From Lentisphaerota bacterium (GTDB taxonomy: Bacteria > Verrucomicrobiota > Lentisphaeria > Oligosphaerales > JABHEG01): DNA of 64,000 bases. The DNA lies in assembly GCA_018676675.1 (NCBI GenBank), contig JABHEG010000082.1, positions 1 through 64,000 on the forward strand, read 5' to 3'. The position numbers and the translations under genes were made by a program. The stretch's first letter is position 1. Each line of letters begins with the position of its first letter. The notes below the pieces were generated by a model. The model was given only the letters and a program-made list of their open reading frames with translations. It made no database searches and was not told where the DNA came from. Positions 18,224 through 27,328 of the stretch are shown in pieces.

Positions 18224-18298
18224 GGCTCGACGGAGTCTCTCCCTCCATCGGACACAGATGGCCCAAGAAACCCCTGGAGGGAGAGACTCCGTCGAGCC
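18224..18298. repeat. Perfect 24-bp-stem hairpin element
   Basis: The arms at 18224-18247 and 18275-18298 are perfectly complementary over 24 bp (the left arm starts GGCTCGACGGAGTCTCTCCC), with a 27-nt loop. It lies 3' of the PQQ giant and 5' of the prepilin gene, both on the minus strand, so it could end transcription. No T-run follows, and similar elements elsewhere sit between divergent genes. The rest of the 18063-18349 spacer shows no gene. Confidence 0.9.
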
Positions 18299-18349
18299 GT
18301 CTTGAAGCTCTCCCCCCGCGTAACTGAGGCGTCACACGGCCAACCACTC

Positions 18350-21300
18350 CTACTCCGCCGTCCGGCCACTGCCCAAGTTGGACTGCGGTATCGTCTGCAT
18401 GGGGGTGGAGAGGCTGCTCCACTGCAGCTTGTAGACATCCGCGTGGGGCTGGTAGCGGGTATGGATCAGGTTCAGCTCCACCTTCAGGTCATAGACGTTG
18501 CCGGCTGTGAGTTCAACCGGCCCGTATCCCTCATTCTCAAGCAACATCCCATCCACCCAGATGCGGATTGGCGTCTTGTTGTGTTCCCAGCCACGGAAGA
18601 AGTAGATCATGTAGCGCTCCGTATGGTCTGCCTTCAGAAGCCCTGTCCAGCGCACACAGTAAGGCGTCCCCATCTTCATGGTCTCGAACGGGAGCTTCCG
18701 CCGCCAGTCAACGGCGATGAAGGGATCGATCCGTTCACCAATGACATTGCCGTCAAAGTCAGGCCCATCGATATACACGGCCCCCAGGCCGTCCCCGACG
18801 CGGGTGTGCTGAAACTCGATGACCTGGCTACCCTCCCTCCGGTTGGCGGGTTGGGCCGTATCCAGAAGATCGTTGGCGACAAGCTCGTAAGCCAAGTCTT
18901 CCTTGAGCTCTTCCGTAATCAAAGCGACTGAGATCCCATCCGGGCTGGGTGTCAGGCTCTTGATCGCCGTCGCAGGGAGGATCTGCAGCGCCTCAGGTTC
19001 GCGAAGGCTTGCCTCGGCAACCGGTTCATCGAACACCACAACCACACGGTCGCTCGGACCGGCTGCATCCACTCGGACCATCCCCGGTGGAGCCTTGTCC
19101 GGAGTCACTCGGACGCGGACAGTGGCCGTGTTCGAATCCGCGAGGCCGTCGTTGACCTTCCAGGTGAACTCGTCCACGCCCTCGAATCCCGGGGCCGACG
19201 TGTAGACAACGTGGTACGGATGGCGAACAACGACCGTGCCATGCCCGGGAGGAGCAACGATCTCAGCCAGGTCAATCCCCGGCTGTTTGTCAGGATCGGA
19301 AAATGTCACCCGGATGTCTACGGCCTTCCCGGCGGTTGCTGCTGCTTCGGCATCCATCGCCACAGGCGCGCGGTTCGGCGCCGAAATGCAGATGGTGACC
19401 GTGGCTTCCGTGGAATCCACCTTCCCATCGTTGGCCAGCCACCGGAACTGATCCTCGCCGAACGCGCCGGTGCTTGCCGTGTAGGAGACCGTGGCGCCGA
19501 TTCCTGAGAGAGTACCTTTGGTTGGAGAAGCGGTCACACGGAACGTCAAGGGCCCCGGGCCATCCAGATCGGTGCACCGTAGGTCGATGTCTTTGGACAC
19601 GCCGGGCTTGGCCTCCACCACGGCGCTGTGCACTTCAGGCGGAATGGTGGGGGCATCGGGATCGAGGACCTCGACCCCGCAGACGACGGGAGTGCCATGC
19701 GTAGCAGCGAACGCCAGAGACATCGTCGCTCCGCCCTTCACACCCTCGATTTCTTTGACAAGCCCTCTGAGCCCTCCCCCGGCTTCCTTGACGATGTCCA
19801 CACCGCTCAAGACCTCGGTGCCGTCAATCGAGATCGAGAACACCCGCTCCCCGGCTTTCTTGTCAGCTGAGGGCTCCGCCAGATAGACTCGCACGGTGTA
19901 CAGACTCTCGGGGATATCCTTGTCCGGTGAAAGCGGGACGTTGAGCGTCTTGATCCCTTCCACTCCTGTTCTGAATACCCAGGGAGGCATTCCCTCAGGA
20001 GCCGTAACCCCACCGATTTCGAACGCGGTCGTCCCACCCCAATTCATCGGCAGCCCGGCAATGCTGTAACTCCGACGACGGGCTCGACTGAGCCCGAACC
20101 AAAGCGTGCCGTTTGCAGAGCGGCGGTCCCCCGGCGCATTCACATTCAGACCAAGCCGGCGGACGCGTCCGACAGACGCTTCCTTGACAAAATCAGCCTT
20201 ATTCGGCCTGTAGGTCCAGAGGTCGTGATCAGGCTTGTGAGCAAAGGCCAATGCCGTATAGAATTCGTAGCCACACACGCACAGATGGGCGAACATCGGC
20301 GAGCTCATCACGCCTGCGGCAGGCAGCACACTGTTCGTGCAGCCGGAGCGGTACCCGGGAAAGGAACCGGTCCCCAGCGTCGTGAGATCAACGAATGTCG
20401 CATCGCCGGAGCGGAAGGTGAGGAAGTTCTCACTGCCCACCCCGTGATTGCAGTGGTGCCCGTTGCGGATGAACTCCCATGGAACAGGTTTGAGCGTCAC
20501 CGGGTGCAAACGCGTGACCTGCTTCCCGGTCAGCAGATCGTAGGCAAGCCCGGGGCCGCGCTGGTCAATCATCCAGTCGTGCCAGAGGATCACTTTCTGC
20601 CAAACGCGGCCCGGATGCCCCCTGAAACCGATCCCCTCCGAGTACTTGTGCCAGAGCTCACGCCCCGTGCGCCCGGAATACGCATGGATACGCTTCTTGG
20701 TCGATGCCACGAGGACATCCAACGACTCAGAGTAGGACAACCAGTCAACGACCGCATCGGTCGGTATCTGCCAGAGCTCCCGGCCGTTTCGTGCATCCCA
20801 GGCCTGCAGTGTACGCCCTCGAATCGGCGGCGGCAGCTCGCCTCGTCGATCCGGCTTCAAGGCAGCCAGATCCTGTGCACTCCCGTCAAAGCAGAACACC
20901 TTCCCATTGCCGACGGCAACCTGCGAGAAGCTGCTCAGGGCCGGGCGCCGCCAGCGGACCTTACCGGTGTGCCGGTCCACCGATAGCAGTTCGACCGCTT
21001 TCCGCCCCACTTTGACCCCGCTGATCAGCGTATCCTGCCACAAGCGAGCCCGTCCCCACATAGCTCCGGCCGGAACGCCCTCGGGCAGGCTGAACTCGCT
21101 CAAGAGCTCACCACTCTCCGGCGCAAACCGGAGAATTGAGGGCCGTGTGTTCACATAGACACCATCGTTCGTCCCAACCGTGTGACATCCACCACGCCCT
21201 CGGGTCATGGCCTGAAACAGCTTGCTGCGCACATCCCAGATCACGCGACCGGTGTAGACGTCGATAGCTGCCAACCGCTGTGGTCCGGCCAGAAACATGC

Positions 21301-23479
21301 GTCCGTCAATGACCACAGGTGCGGGAGGAACGTAGTGACGATCAAAGTACATCGCTCGCCGGGCCGAGCGGCCCCCGGTCCAGAGCATGGCCAGAGGAGC
21401 AGCCAGGTGGTCGTTCGACTTAAGCGTATTGGCTGGGTCTGCCCATTCGTGGGTCCAGTCCGCCGCTCCCGGAAGCGCTCCGGTCCGGGTGAGAACAGTC
21501 AATCCGCCCTTCCGAACGAGCGCAGCATTCGCCAAAGCCGCACTATCAGCCGCCGCACCAAGAGCCGTGTGCGCGTCCTTGGGCATCTCCAGACAGAGAC
21601 GACCACCGTATGGCCGTAAGGCGTCGAAGCACTGGACTAACCGTGATACGGGAAGGCGATCAGGTGTTTCCGACACAATCAGATCAGCCATGTAAGGTGG
21701 GAACTCGTAGCGGGCCGGATCTGCCTGCAAGACCGCAACTCGACGGCGACGCGGACCAATTTCAGCGGAGGCAGTCGCGATCAGGGGCGTGCCGTCCTTC
21801 AGCTCGCGCCGTTCTTCACCCGTCTTCGCCGGATCTTTGAGATAGCTGAGCGTCTCACGCAGAGCTCGAACGCGATCAGCGTCCACATCCATCGCGATGA
21901 TGTGCATCTGTGTCCGCTTGAACAACTCCTCGACCAAACGCCCGTCCCTCAACCCCAGCACAAGGCAGTACCCGTCCGTAGCACCACCCGCATCGAGAAT
22001 CTGTTGAGCTTTCTGCCCCAGGTCATCGTCGGTTTGGGCCAGCTCGTGCTCCTCCAGTGGGTAGCGCGTCGGCTCGGAGACCGCTGTGCCTCCGAAGCAA
22101 TAGAGTCGGCCCTGCCGGGTGACCACAAAGAGCTTCCCATCGGCAGCAACCATGCGAGCCGGTGTCCCCTTGACCGTAGCCGTCCAAGTCACTCGAGCAG
22201 GCGCAGTCGCGTTGGGGATGTCGATACCAAACACGGTCGACCCTCGGTAACCATAAAGACGATTGCCTGCCTTCAGCTCCAGGATCACGCAGGCTCTCTT
22301 CCCGGCGGGTTCGGTCGTCTCCTTCAAAGCGGCCACGATCTCTTCTTTCGGCAGACGCCAGAGCTCCGAGAGCACGAGCTTAGTCCGGGGCTTCCCCCGG
22401 CTATCCTTCATCGCGTTGCCATCTTTGTCAACGCATTCGACCTTCGCCGGGTCCACCAGACTGCAGGCCACGACATCGCTGATCTCCGGCCCGATCTTAT
22501 CGATCCGCGGAACAACTGGTTTCGCCGCGCTGAAGTAGATGGTCTCCTCAGTCAAAATCGGCCTGTAGAAGCATGTTTCGGTCCGCCCGGCTCCCGGGTC
22601 ACAAACCGTTCCTTTGGGTTCCTTTGCCAAGCGCTGAAGCGCTCCCATTCGGACAATCCACTCGTCGTTTCCGGCCACGAGGTGATCCCAGTAGCCGGCC
22701 CATCCGCCCATTCCACCGGCCCAGGCTCCGGTCTGGCGCGAAAGCCGCACCACTGACGCACGTCCATTGGGTAGACACAGCCATGGCCCCACCGCCGAGA
22801 TGTACCCCTGAGACCGGCGGTCTTTGTAGGTGCGAACAACGCTCCCATCAACGGGATTGAGGGTAAAGAACGAAGCATCTTCGAATGACCAGATCCCCGC
22901 GGCAAAATGGACGAGTCCATCCACGGCCAGCGGCGCTCCTCTGATCGGCAACACGCTGGCCAGTCGCCCTTCGATGAAGCCGCGCCGCGCCTCAGGATAG
23001 GCATCGTAGGTCCAAAGCAAAACACCGGTCGCCGCATCAAGGCAGTAGCACACCCCATCGTCAGCGCCGAACGTGACTCGCCCGTCGGCCACGACAGGAG
23101 CAAGGCGCACCGGGCCGTTCGCGTAGAACCGCCAAAGACGCTTACCGGTCTCCGTGTCGTAGGCGCTTACCGAATCGTCATCTGAGGATGCCAGGTACAA
23201 GAGCTTCCCGGCAACGATCGGTTCATACTGCTCGTCGAAGCGAAGATGGGGGAACTCCCCAAGCCAGGCAGGCACCAGCTCCGGGAACCTGCGAGCCCAG
23301 CGCAGATGCAGCACCGGGGCCAGGGCCCCATCCGTAGCCGCCGTCCGGCCAGGATCGTGGCGGAACATCGGCCAGTCAGCAGCCCGAACCAGCCCCACCG
23401 TGCCCACAAGCAGCAAAGCGCTCACGAGCAAACACCGGCTCATGCTGCGAGGAAGCCGTTCAGGAAGCGTCACATTCAT
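18350..23479 (-). CDS. Giant secreted PQQ-type beta-propeller protein with Rossmann-like insert, malectin-like, cadherin-like and PA14 domains
   Basis: A 1709-residue exported protein with its signal peptide cut near residue 34 (VRA|ADW). PQQ-like propeller repeats (DTETGKRLWRF, DAATGVLLWTYD, DVYTGRVIWDV, DRHTGKVRWRRP, SGRTGRELWHK) fall in two blocks at about 35-490 and 675-1065. Between them, at about 493-635, lies a Rossmann-like segment resembling an SAM-methyltransferase fold (YCLVLGLRDGRLVEEL, MDVDADRVRALRE, DLIVSETPD). A malectin-like domain follows (about 1176-1276), then two cadherin-like tandem domains (about 1286-1460) and a PA14-like carbohydrate-binding domain (about 1566-1693). 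ATG 23479 has AAGGAG upstream. The likely role is extracellular binding of polysaccharide; enzymatic activity is unproven. It is the third of a same-strand run with the GH123-like gene upstream. Confidence 0.88.
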   Translation of the reverse strand: MNVTLPERLPRSMSRCLLVSALLLVGTVGLVRAADWPMFRHDPGRTAATDGALAPVLHLRWARRFPELVPAWLGEFPHLRFDEQYEPIVAGKLLYLASSDDDSVSAYDTETGKRLWRFYANGPVRLAPVVADGRVTFGADDGVCYCLDAATGVLLWTYDAYPEARRGFIEGRLASVLPIRGAPLAVDGLVHFAAGIWSFEDASFFTLNPVDGSVVRTYKDRRSQGYISAVGPWLCLPNGRASVVRLSRQTGAWAGGMGGWAGYWDHLVAGNDEWIVRMGALQRLAKEPKGTVCDPGAGRTETCFYRPILTEETIYFSAAKPVVPRIDKIGPEISDVVACSLVDPAKVECVDKDGNAMKDSRGKPRTKLVLSELWRLPKEEIVAALKETTEPAGKRACVILELKAGNRLYGYRGSTVFGIDIPNATAPARVTWTATVKGTPARMVAADGKLFVVTRQGRLYCFGGTAVSEPTRYPLEEHELAQTDDDLGQKAQQILDAGGATDGYCLVLGLRDGRLVEELFKRTQMHIIAMDVDADRVRALRETLSYLKDPAKTGEERRELKDGTPLIATASAEIGPRRRRVAVLQADPARYEFPPYMADLIVSETPDRLPVSRLVQCFDALRPYGGRLCLEMPKDAHTALGAAADSAALANAALVRKGGLTVLTRTGALPGAADWTHEWADPANTLKSNDHLAAPLAMLWTGGRSARRAMYFDRHYVPPAPVVIDGRMFLAGPQRLAAIDVYTGRVIWDVRSKLFQAMTRGRGGCHTVGTNDGVYVNTRPSILRFAPESGELLSEFSLPEGVPAGAMWGRARLWQDTLISGVKVGRKAVELLSVDRHTGKVRWRRPALSSFSQVAVGNGKVFCFDGSAQDLAALKPDRRGELPPPIRGRTLQAWDARNGRELWQIPTDAVVDWLSYSESLDVLVASTKKRIHAYSGRTGRELWHKYSEGIGFRGHPGRVWQKVILWHDWMIDQRGPGLAYDLLTGKQVTRLHPVTLKPVPWEFIRNGHHCNHGVGSENFLTFRSGDATFVDLTTLGTGSFPGYRSGCTNSVLPAAGVMSSPMFAHLCVCGYEFYTALAFAHKPDHDLWTYRPNKADFVKEASVGRVRRLGLNVNAPGDRRSANGTLWFGLSRARRRSYSIAGLPMNWGGTTAFEIGGVTAPEGMPPWVFRTGVEGIKTLNVPLSPDKDIPESLYTVRVYLAEPSADKKAGERVFSISIDGTEVLSGVDIVKEAGGGLRGLVKEIEGVKGGATMSLAFAATHGTPVVCGVEVLDPDAPTIPPEVHSAVVEAKPGVSKDIDLRCTDLDGPGPLTFRVTASPTKGTLSGIGATVSYTASTGAFGEDQFRWLANDGKVDSTEATVTICISAPNRAPVAMDAEAAATAGKAVDIRVTFSDPDKQPGIDLAEIVAPPGHGTVVVRHPYHVVYTSAPGFEGVDEFTWKVNDGLADSNTATVRVRVTPDKAPPGMVRVDAAGPSDRVVVVFDEPVAEASLREPEALQILPATAIKSLTPSPDGISVALITEELKEDLAYELVANDLLDTAQPANRREGSQVIEFQHTRVGDGLGAVYIDGPDFDGNVIGERIDPFIAVDWRRKLPFETMKMGTPYCVRWTGLLKADHTERYMIYFFRGWEHNKTPIRIWVDGMLLENEGYGPVELTAGNVYDLKVELNLIHTRYQPHADVYKLQWSSLSTPMQTIPQSNLGSGRTAE

Positions 23480-23559
23480 GGCCAAACTCCTTTTTCCCGG
23501 CACCCTTCTACGTCTCACACCAAGCCCCCGCTCCCCCTAATCACGAGGACCGTTTCGCC

Positions 23560-26493
23560 TCAGAGAAGGCTGAGTTTCGACAGCAACTCGAGGGCCTCGA
23601 CCCGTACCTGATCCATGATCGCGTGGTCAGCGCCATCACCCCAGGACATGGACTTGGGGGTGATCGTATCTGTAACCCGTCGCGGCCCGTCGCTGAGCAG
23701 TTTCTCGGCGGCTGCCAAAGACCTCGAAGTGACCCCACGCTTCTTGAGGACATCGACCCGAGCTCGGAGCATCATGAAGTACTCGTAGTCCTGTACCCCC
23801 TCCCGGATAGCCTCCATGTGCTTGCCGTCCATGACCTCGGTCTGGCCCACGAAAAACGGGGCGTATTCGGTCCCTGGTTGGGCGTAGGCACGCCAGGAGT
23901 CCCCCATCCCGCCGCCGCAGCCCAGTGCCCAGTAGAAACACCCTGTTGCGCCCATGCGCAGAGCCCACCACATCTGCCCGCGATGGTAGCCGCACGGGTC
24001 GAGTTTTTTTGCCGGCCCGCTGCAGCTGTAAAGCCACAGCGTACGTCCCTGAGCCTGTTGATCGAGGTAGAAATCACGGAACGCCTGTCCCTGTGAGACC
24101 ATCATTGGTGTGTTGGGGCAGAGAATATCGTTCAGGGCAAACATCTCGGGAATCCCCTTGGTCGGGTCCCGGTACGTGGGATCCTGGAACAGCTTGATCC
24201 CTGCATTGACGGCTCGGATTGGCCGCGACCAGGCGATGATCACCTCATCCTGCTCCGGAGCGTGAGGTTCGTCGACCAGCAGCACCCCAACCTGCTCCGG
24301 CTTCAACCCCTGCTCGGTGACATGTGCCGCCCACGCCGTGAACCAGTCGCCCACCATGCGATTGAAACGGGCAGTCCCCATCTTCTCTCCCTGAAACGAG
24401 CCACCAACAGCCAAAAACACGTAGTAATTGCGCGCAAAATGCCAACGCTCCGTCCACTCGTCCCACGCACGGAAGTCGAGACCGTCAGGATTCAGTAGTT
24501 CTCCCGACGGGGCAAATTTCATTCCTCTCGGGGCCACACCATTGGTCGCCCAGGGCGTGTCCACGTGGTGATCGTGCATCAGATCCAGGAGTGATTCGAG
24601 GTTGCCCGGAGCGCGGTAGTAAGCAGCCGATCCGTTGGTGTAATCCCATCCGCCAAGCGCCAGTGTCGGGGCAGCGGGGAAGTCGAGTCCGTGCAGGTGA
24701 AGGGTGAGCGGCAACTGAATGGGATCGCCACCGTCTGGAACCACCTTGACGGCAGCCTTGTAAGTACCGGCTTTGATCGCCGCGGGTGGACGTTCAAAGG
24801 AGAGCCAGAGCTGTTTAGTGCAGCCGGCCGGAATCATGACCTGCCACTGCGTCCCCTCCCGCTGGGCCGGTGGAAGGGCCGCAGCTACCGGCACCCGTGA
24901 CCGTGTGTCGGTGAACAGAACATCCCGAACCGACAGATACCGCGGGGGGGCGCCTCCAGGCAGCCCGGAAACAGAAACTCGGACCACGGCCGGCTCATCG
25001 GTCGCGTTGGTCAGGTTGACGGCCTCTGCCCGCACCTCACCACGCATCATGGTCACTTCCAGAAGAGGAACGCTTGCGGGGGGGAGATCCGGGGCATCCA
25101 TCATCCCCAACGCATCCCAGCGGTTGCCTTGCCAGGCTGTAACCCCCGCGTATCCTCGAGCCCGCAGGACAGGGGCATTGAGCGCCAGGATAGCCGCATG
25201 CAGGTCACTCAGGGGAAGAACCGTGCGTAACGCAGCCGGTGCATCCGGGAGAGCATGAATCTGCTTCCGCAGGGCCTCCACACGAGCCACTGAGGAGGCG
25301 CGGGCGCCAGCGGGCATCTCTGCCTCAGTCAAGCCCTTCGAGACAGCCTCCAAGTCAGTCTGAAGACGCCACTCAACGGAGGCCGTGATCTGCGGGCGGA
25401 TGAACAGTTCGTCGTGAACTGCCTGATCACCCGTAAAGGCCTCCCCGGTGCGCTCAAACGCGAGCAAGCCGGGGTCGCCTCCGTAGACCTCTACCTCGTC
25501 CACGAAACAATACGGTGCCTGCCCAACCATGAAACGAACGTAGCGACCACGGGTCTTCCAGCCTGCAGCAGCGAAGCGGTGAACACCGTAGCCATCCGTC
25601 TTTGGGGCCGCCATCCGGACAGTCGCTCGGACCAACTCACCCGCCTCGTACCATTCCCGTCCGTCGTCGCTCACCAGAACCATCACGGTGAACGGCCACG
25701 CAACGCCTGCAACCCCCGCGGCCGTATTGAACGACGCACCGGTTACCGGCTCGATCTCCCCAAGGTCGACCGTGATAATGACCGGCATCGCCCGACTCCA
25801 GCCCACCGTTGTCTTCTGGGTCCAGAAGTAGCCTGAGGTGTAGACCCCGTCCGTGAGCTGAGTAAGATCGTCCGGATCCGTGCAGTACGAATACCGGGGA
25901 GAGGGCTTCATGCGGTAGCTCCTGCCAAGCGCAATGTTCGGCCCTGGTGGCGTGAACCAATCGCTGGCAGCGAGCTCGGCGGGGGCAGAATCCACCGGAT
26001 AGATCTGCACCGCATCGATCGCACCGGAGCCGGTAGCCCCCGTAGCGGAGATACGGGCCCGCAACTGCGTGTTGATGTCGCTGTTGAACCGCCCCGTAAG
26101 CACGTGCCACTGCCCGGACTGGTCGGCATGGACCTCCGCGAGAACACCTGCATCGGCGGCCCCGATGATCTCCACTGCCGGGACACAGCCGTCAGCCCCC
26201 TTCAGCGCCGCCACAAACACGTACTGCGTGCGGTTCGCACAGGCAAACGCCTGGGTCACAACATCCGTTACTGCCCCTTTTCCTGGAACAACCGTCAGGG
26301 AGTCACTCGATTCATACCCGTCCACATTGACCCATTCGAACCGACCGCCTGCAGTTCCCGCCACGTCCCATCCCACAGGCTGCGGCGGATCGCCGACAGT
26401 CTCCGAGAAGCCGCCATTTGCGACCAATCCCTGCTGGCCCCAACCTACGGACACCATCCCGACCATCGACACCAGCACCAGAAAGCGCTTCAC
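23560..26493 (-). CDS. Secreted GH123/DUF4091-like glycosidase with F5/8 type C domain
   Basis: A 977-residue exported protein (signal VKRFLVLVSMVGMVSVGWG). A carbohydrate-binding-like region (about 20-150) is followed by a discoidin (F5/8 C) domain at about 170-330 (NIALGRSYRM, ITVDLGEIEPVTGASF, GRYVRFMVGQ). The C-terminal half resembles the GH123/DUF4091 barrel, with the acidic pair Asp741-Glu742 in LLVDEPH at the place where GH123 N-acetyl-beta-galactosaminidases carry their catalytic Asp-Glu. EAIREGVQDYEYFMMLR near the end is the typical DUF4091 finish. GTG 26493 has AAGGAGGAG upstream and is preferred over earlier ATGs. Activity on N-acetylgalactosamine glycans is inferred only from the family. 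It lies 80 bp upstream of the PQQ giant. Confidence 0.82.
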   Translation of the reverse strand: MKRFLVLVSMVGMVSVGWGQQGLVANGGFSETVGDPPQPVGWDVAGTAGGRFEWVNVDGYESSDSLTVVPGKGAVTDVVTQAFACANRTQYVFVAALKGADGCVPAVEIIGAADAGVLAEVHADQSGQWHVLTGRFNSDINTQLRARISATGATGSGAIDAVQIYPVDSAPAELAASDWFTPPGPNIALGRSYRMKPSPRYSYCTDPDDLTQLTDGVYTSGYFWTQKTTVGWSRAMPVIITVDLGEIEPVTGASFNTAAGVAGVAWPFTVMVLVSDDGREWYEAGELVRATVRMAAPKTDGYGVHRFAAAGWKTRGRYVRFMVGQAPYCFVDEVEVYGGDPGLLAFERTGEAFTGDQAVHDELFIRPQITASVEWRLQTDLEAVSKGLTEAEMPAGARASSVARVEALRKQIHALPDAPAALRTVLPLSDLHAAILALNAPVLRARGYAGVTAWQGNRWDALGMMDAPDLPPASVPLLEVTMMRGEVRAEAVNLTNATDEPAVVRVSVSGLPGGAPPRYLSVRDVLFTDTRSRVPVAAALPPAQREGTQWQVMIPAGCTKQLWLSFERPPAAIKAGTYKAAVKVVPDGGDPIQLPLTLHLHGLDFPAAPTLALGGWDYTNGSAAYYRAPGNLESLLDLMHDHHVDTPWATNGVAPRGMKFAPSGELLNPDGLDFRAWDEWTERWHFARNYYVFLAVGGSFQGEKMGTARFNRMVGDWFTAWAAHVTEQGLKPEQVGVLLVDEPHAPEQDEVIIAWSRPIRAVNAGIKLFQDPTYRDPTKGIPEMFALNDILCPNTPMMVSQGQAFRDFYLDQQAQGRTLWLYSCSGPAKKLDPCGYHRGQMWWALRMGATGCFYWALGCGGGMGDSWRAYAQPGTEYAPFFVGQTEVMDGKHMEAIREGVQDYEYFMMLRARVDVLKKRGVTSRSLAAAEKLLSDGPRRVTDTITPKSMSWGDGADHAIMDQVRVEALELLSKLSLL

Positions 26494-26659
26494 AGGCTCT
26501 CCTCCTTCGTTTACCATCGACATCGCCCTAGACACCGCCGGGCACTGAACTCCCGGAGTCTGCCACACACGGTTCTCTTGTCCTGCCTTCGAGACGTAGC
26601 ATAACACGGCCCCAGTCAGATGTCGCACAGAACCAGTATCAGTCCAGGAGACAGCGTGG

Positions 26660-27226
26660 GGCTCGGCCGCATAAGCGCTAACCTAGCTTGAACATCGAAC
26701 AATCGAACATCGGAACGTCGAACATCGAATGCCCAACGTGGCTAACGACCAAATACTCAGCGAGGCTTCCCGGCAGTCCGGATGCTGGCCACGAAGATGC
26801 GGATCAGTTCATCACATTCACCGATGATCTCGGCAATTCGGGCCGGTGATTCAAGCAGGGGCACTCGCTGGACAAGCTTGAGCCAGCGATGCGATTCGCG
26901 CAGTTCCTTGAGGGCCACGCGCAATTCGTGGACGAAGTCCTTCGGAGACTGAGCAGCCTGTGCTTCCCCATGGTTCGGGTACGGCGAGGTACCCGAACGC
27001 AGAAGCTGGCCCGCAACGTGGTTTCCTGCCCGCGTGTTCGGCAGGGCCTCGGTCAGCTGGATGTTCTCCACGGCGAAATCGAGCAGCCGTTCCTCCAAGT
27101 CGTATTGACGTTGAGCCATGGGGTGATTGGTCCCTCATTCGGTGTTGGGCGTTCGATGTTCAGTGCTCAATGTTCTTGATGTCTAACCAAATACGTCACA
27201 AGTTAGCGCTTATGAGGCTCGGCCGC
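26660..27226. mobile_element. Putative TIR element carrying a four-helix-bundle gene
   Basis: An 11-bp direct repeat GGCTCGGCCGC lies at 26660-26670 and again at 27216-27226. Just inside are perfect 13-bp inverted repeats: CATAAGCGCTAAC (26670-26682) and its complement (27202-27214). A second, subterminal inverted repeat of 18 bp with one mismatch (GAACATCGAAYGCCCAAC) lies at 26720-26737 and 27144-27161, within runs of GAACATCGAAC-like motifs. The only gene inside is the minus-strand four-helix-bundle gene. Direct repeat, TIR, cargo, TIR, direct repeat is the architecture of a transposed unit, but no transposase is encoded, so it would be non-autonomous. Which base ends the element is ambiguous by 1-2 bp. 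Confidence 0.72.
26757..27119 (-). CDS. Four helix bundle protein (S23/IVS, bAvd-like family)
   Basis: A 120-residue all-alpha protein: DLEERLLDFAVENIQLTEAL, GNHVAGQLLRSGTSPYPNHG, PKDFVHELRVALKELRESHR, and ARIAEIIGECDELIRIFVAS. This is the 'four helix bundle protein' family (TIGR02436), first seen in intervening sequences of 23S rRNA genes and structurally like the bAvd protein of diversity-generating retroelements. Here it is not in an rRNA gene and no reverse transcriptase is near. Its biochemical role is unknown; relatives are basic and thought to bind nucleic acid. ATG 27119 has GAGGGACC about 11 bp upstream. It is the only cargo of the TIR-bounded element at 26660-27226. Confidence 0.93.
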   Translation of the reverse strand: MAQRQYDLEERLLDFAVENIQLTEALPNTRAGNHVAGQLLRSGTSPYPNHGEAQAAQSPKDFVHELRVALKELRESHRWLKLVQRVPLLESPARIAEIIGECDELIRIFVASIRTAGKPR

Positions 27227-27266
27227 CCGTCTCCCCTCTCGCCCCCATGTTCCTTACTCCCCATGT

Positions 27267-27295
27267 TTGACACGGTTGTCGCGCGGGGCTACCTC
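27267..27295 (+). promoter_or_regulatory. Predicted promoter of the first HzsA-like gene
   Basis: A perfect -35 TTGACA (27267-27272), a 17-bp spacer and a weak -10 TACCTC (27290-27295) lie about 35 bp before ATG 27329. The position fits; the -10 match is poor. Confidence 0.4.
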
Positions 27296-27328
27296 TATCT
27301 TGATCGACACTCAGAAGGAACGCATCCC

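Noticed and set aside
26757..27119. A diversity-generating retroelement, because four-helix-bundle proteins resemble bAvd.
   Set aside because: No reverse transcriptase or template and variable repeats are found near it.
26960..27328. Upstream extension of the HzsA-like frame into the four-helix-bundle gene.
   Set aside because: The signal peptide and ribosome binding site place the start at 27329; the extension overlaps the opposite-strand gene and the TIR.
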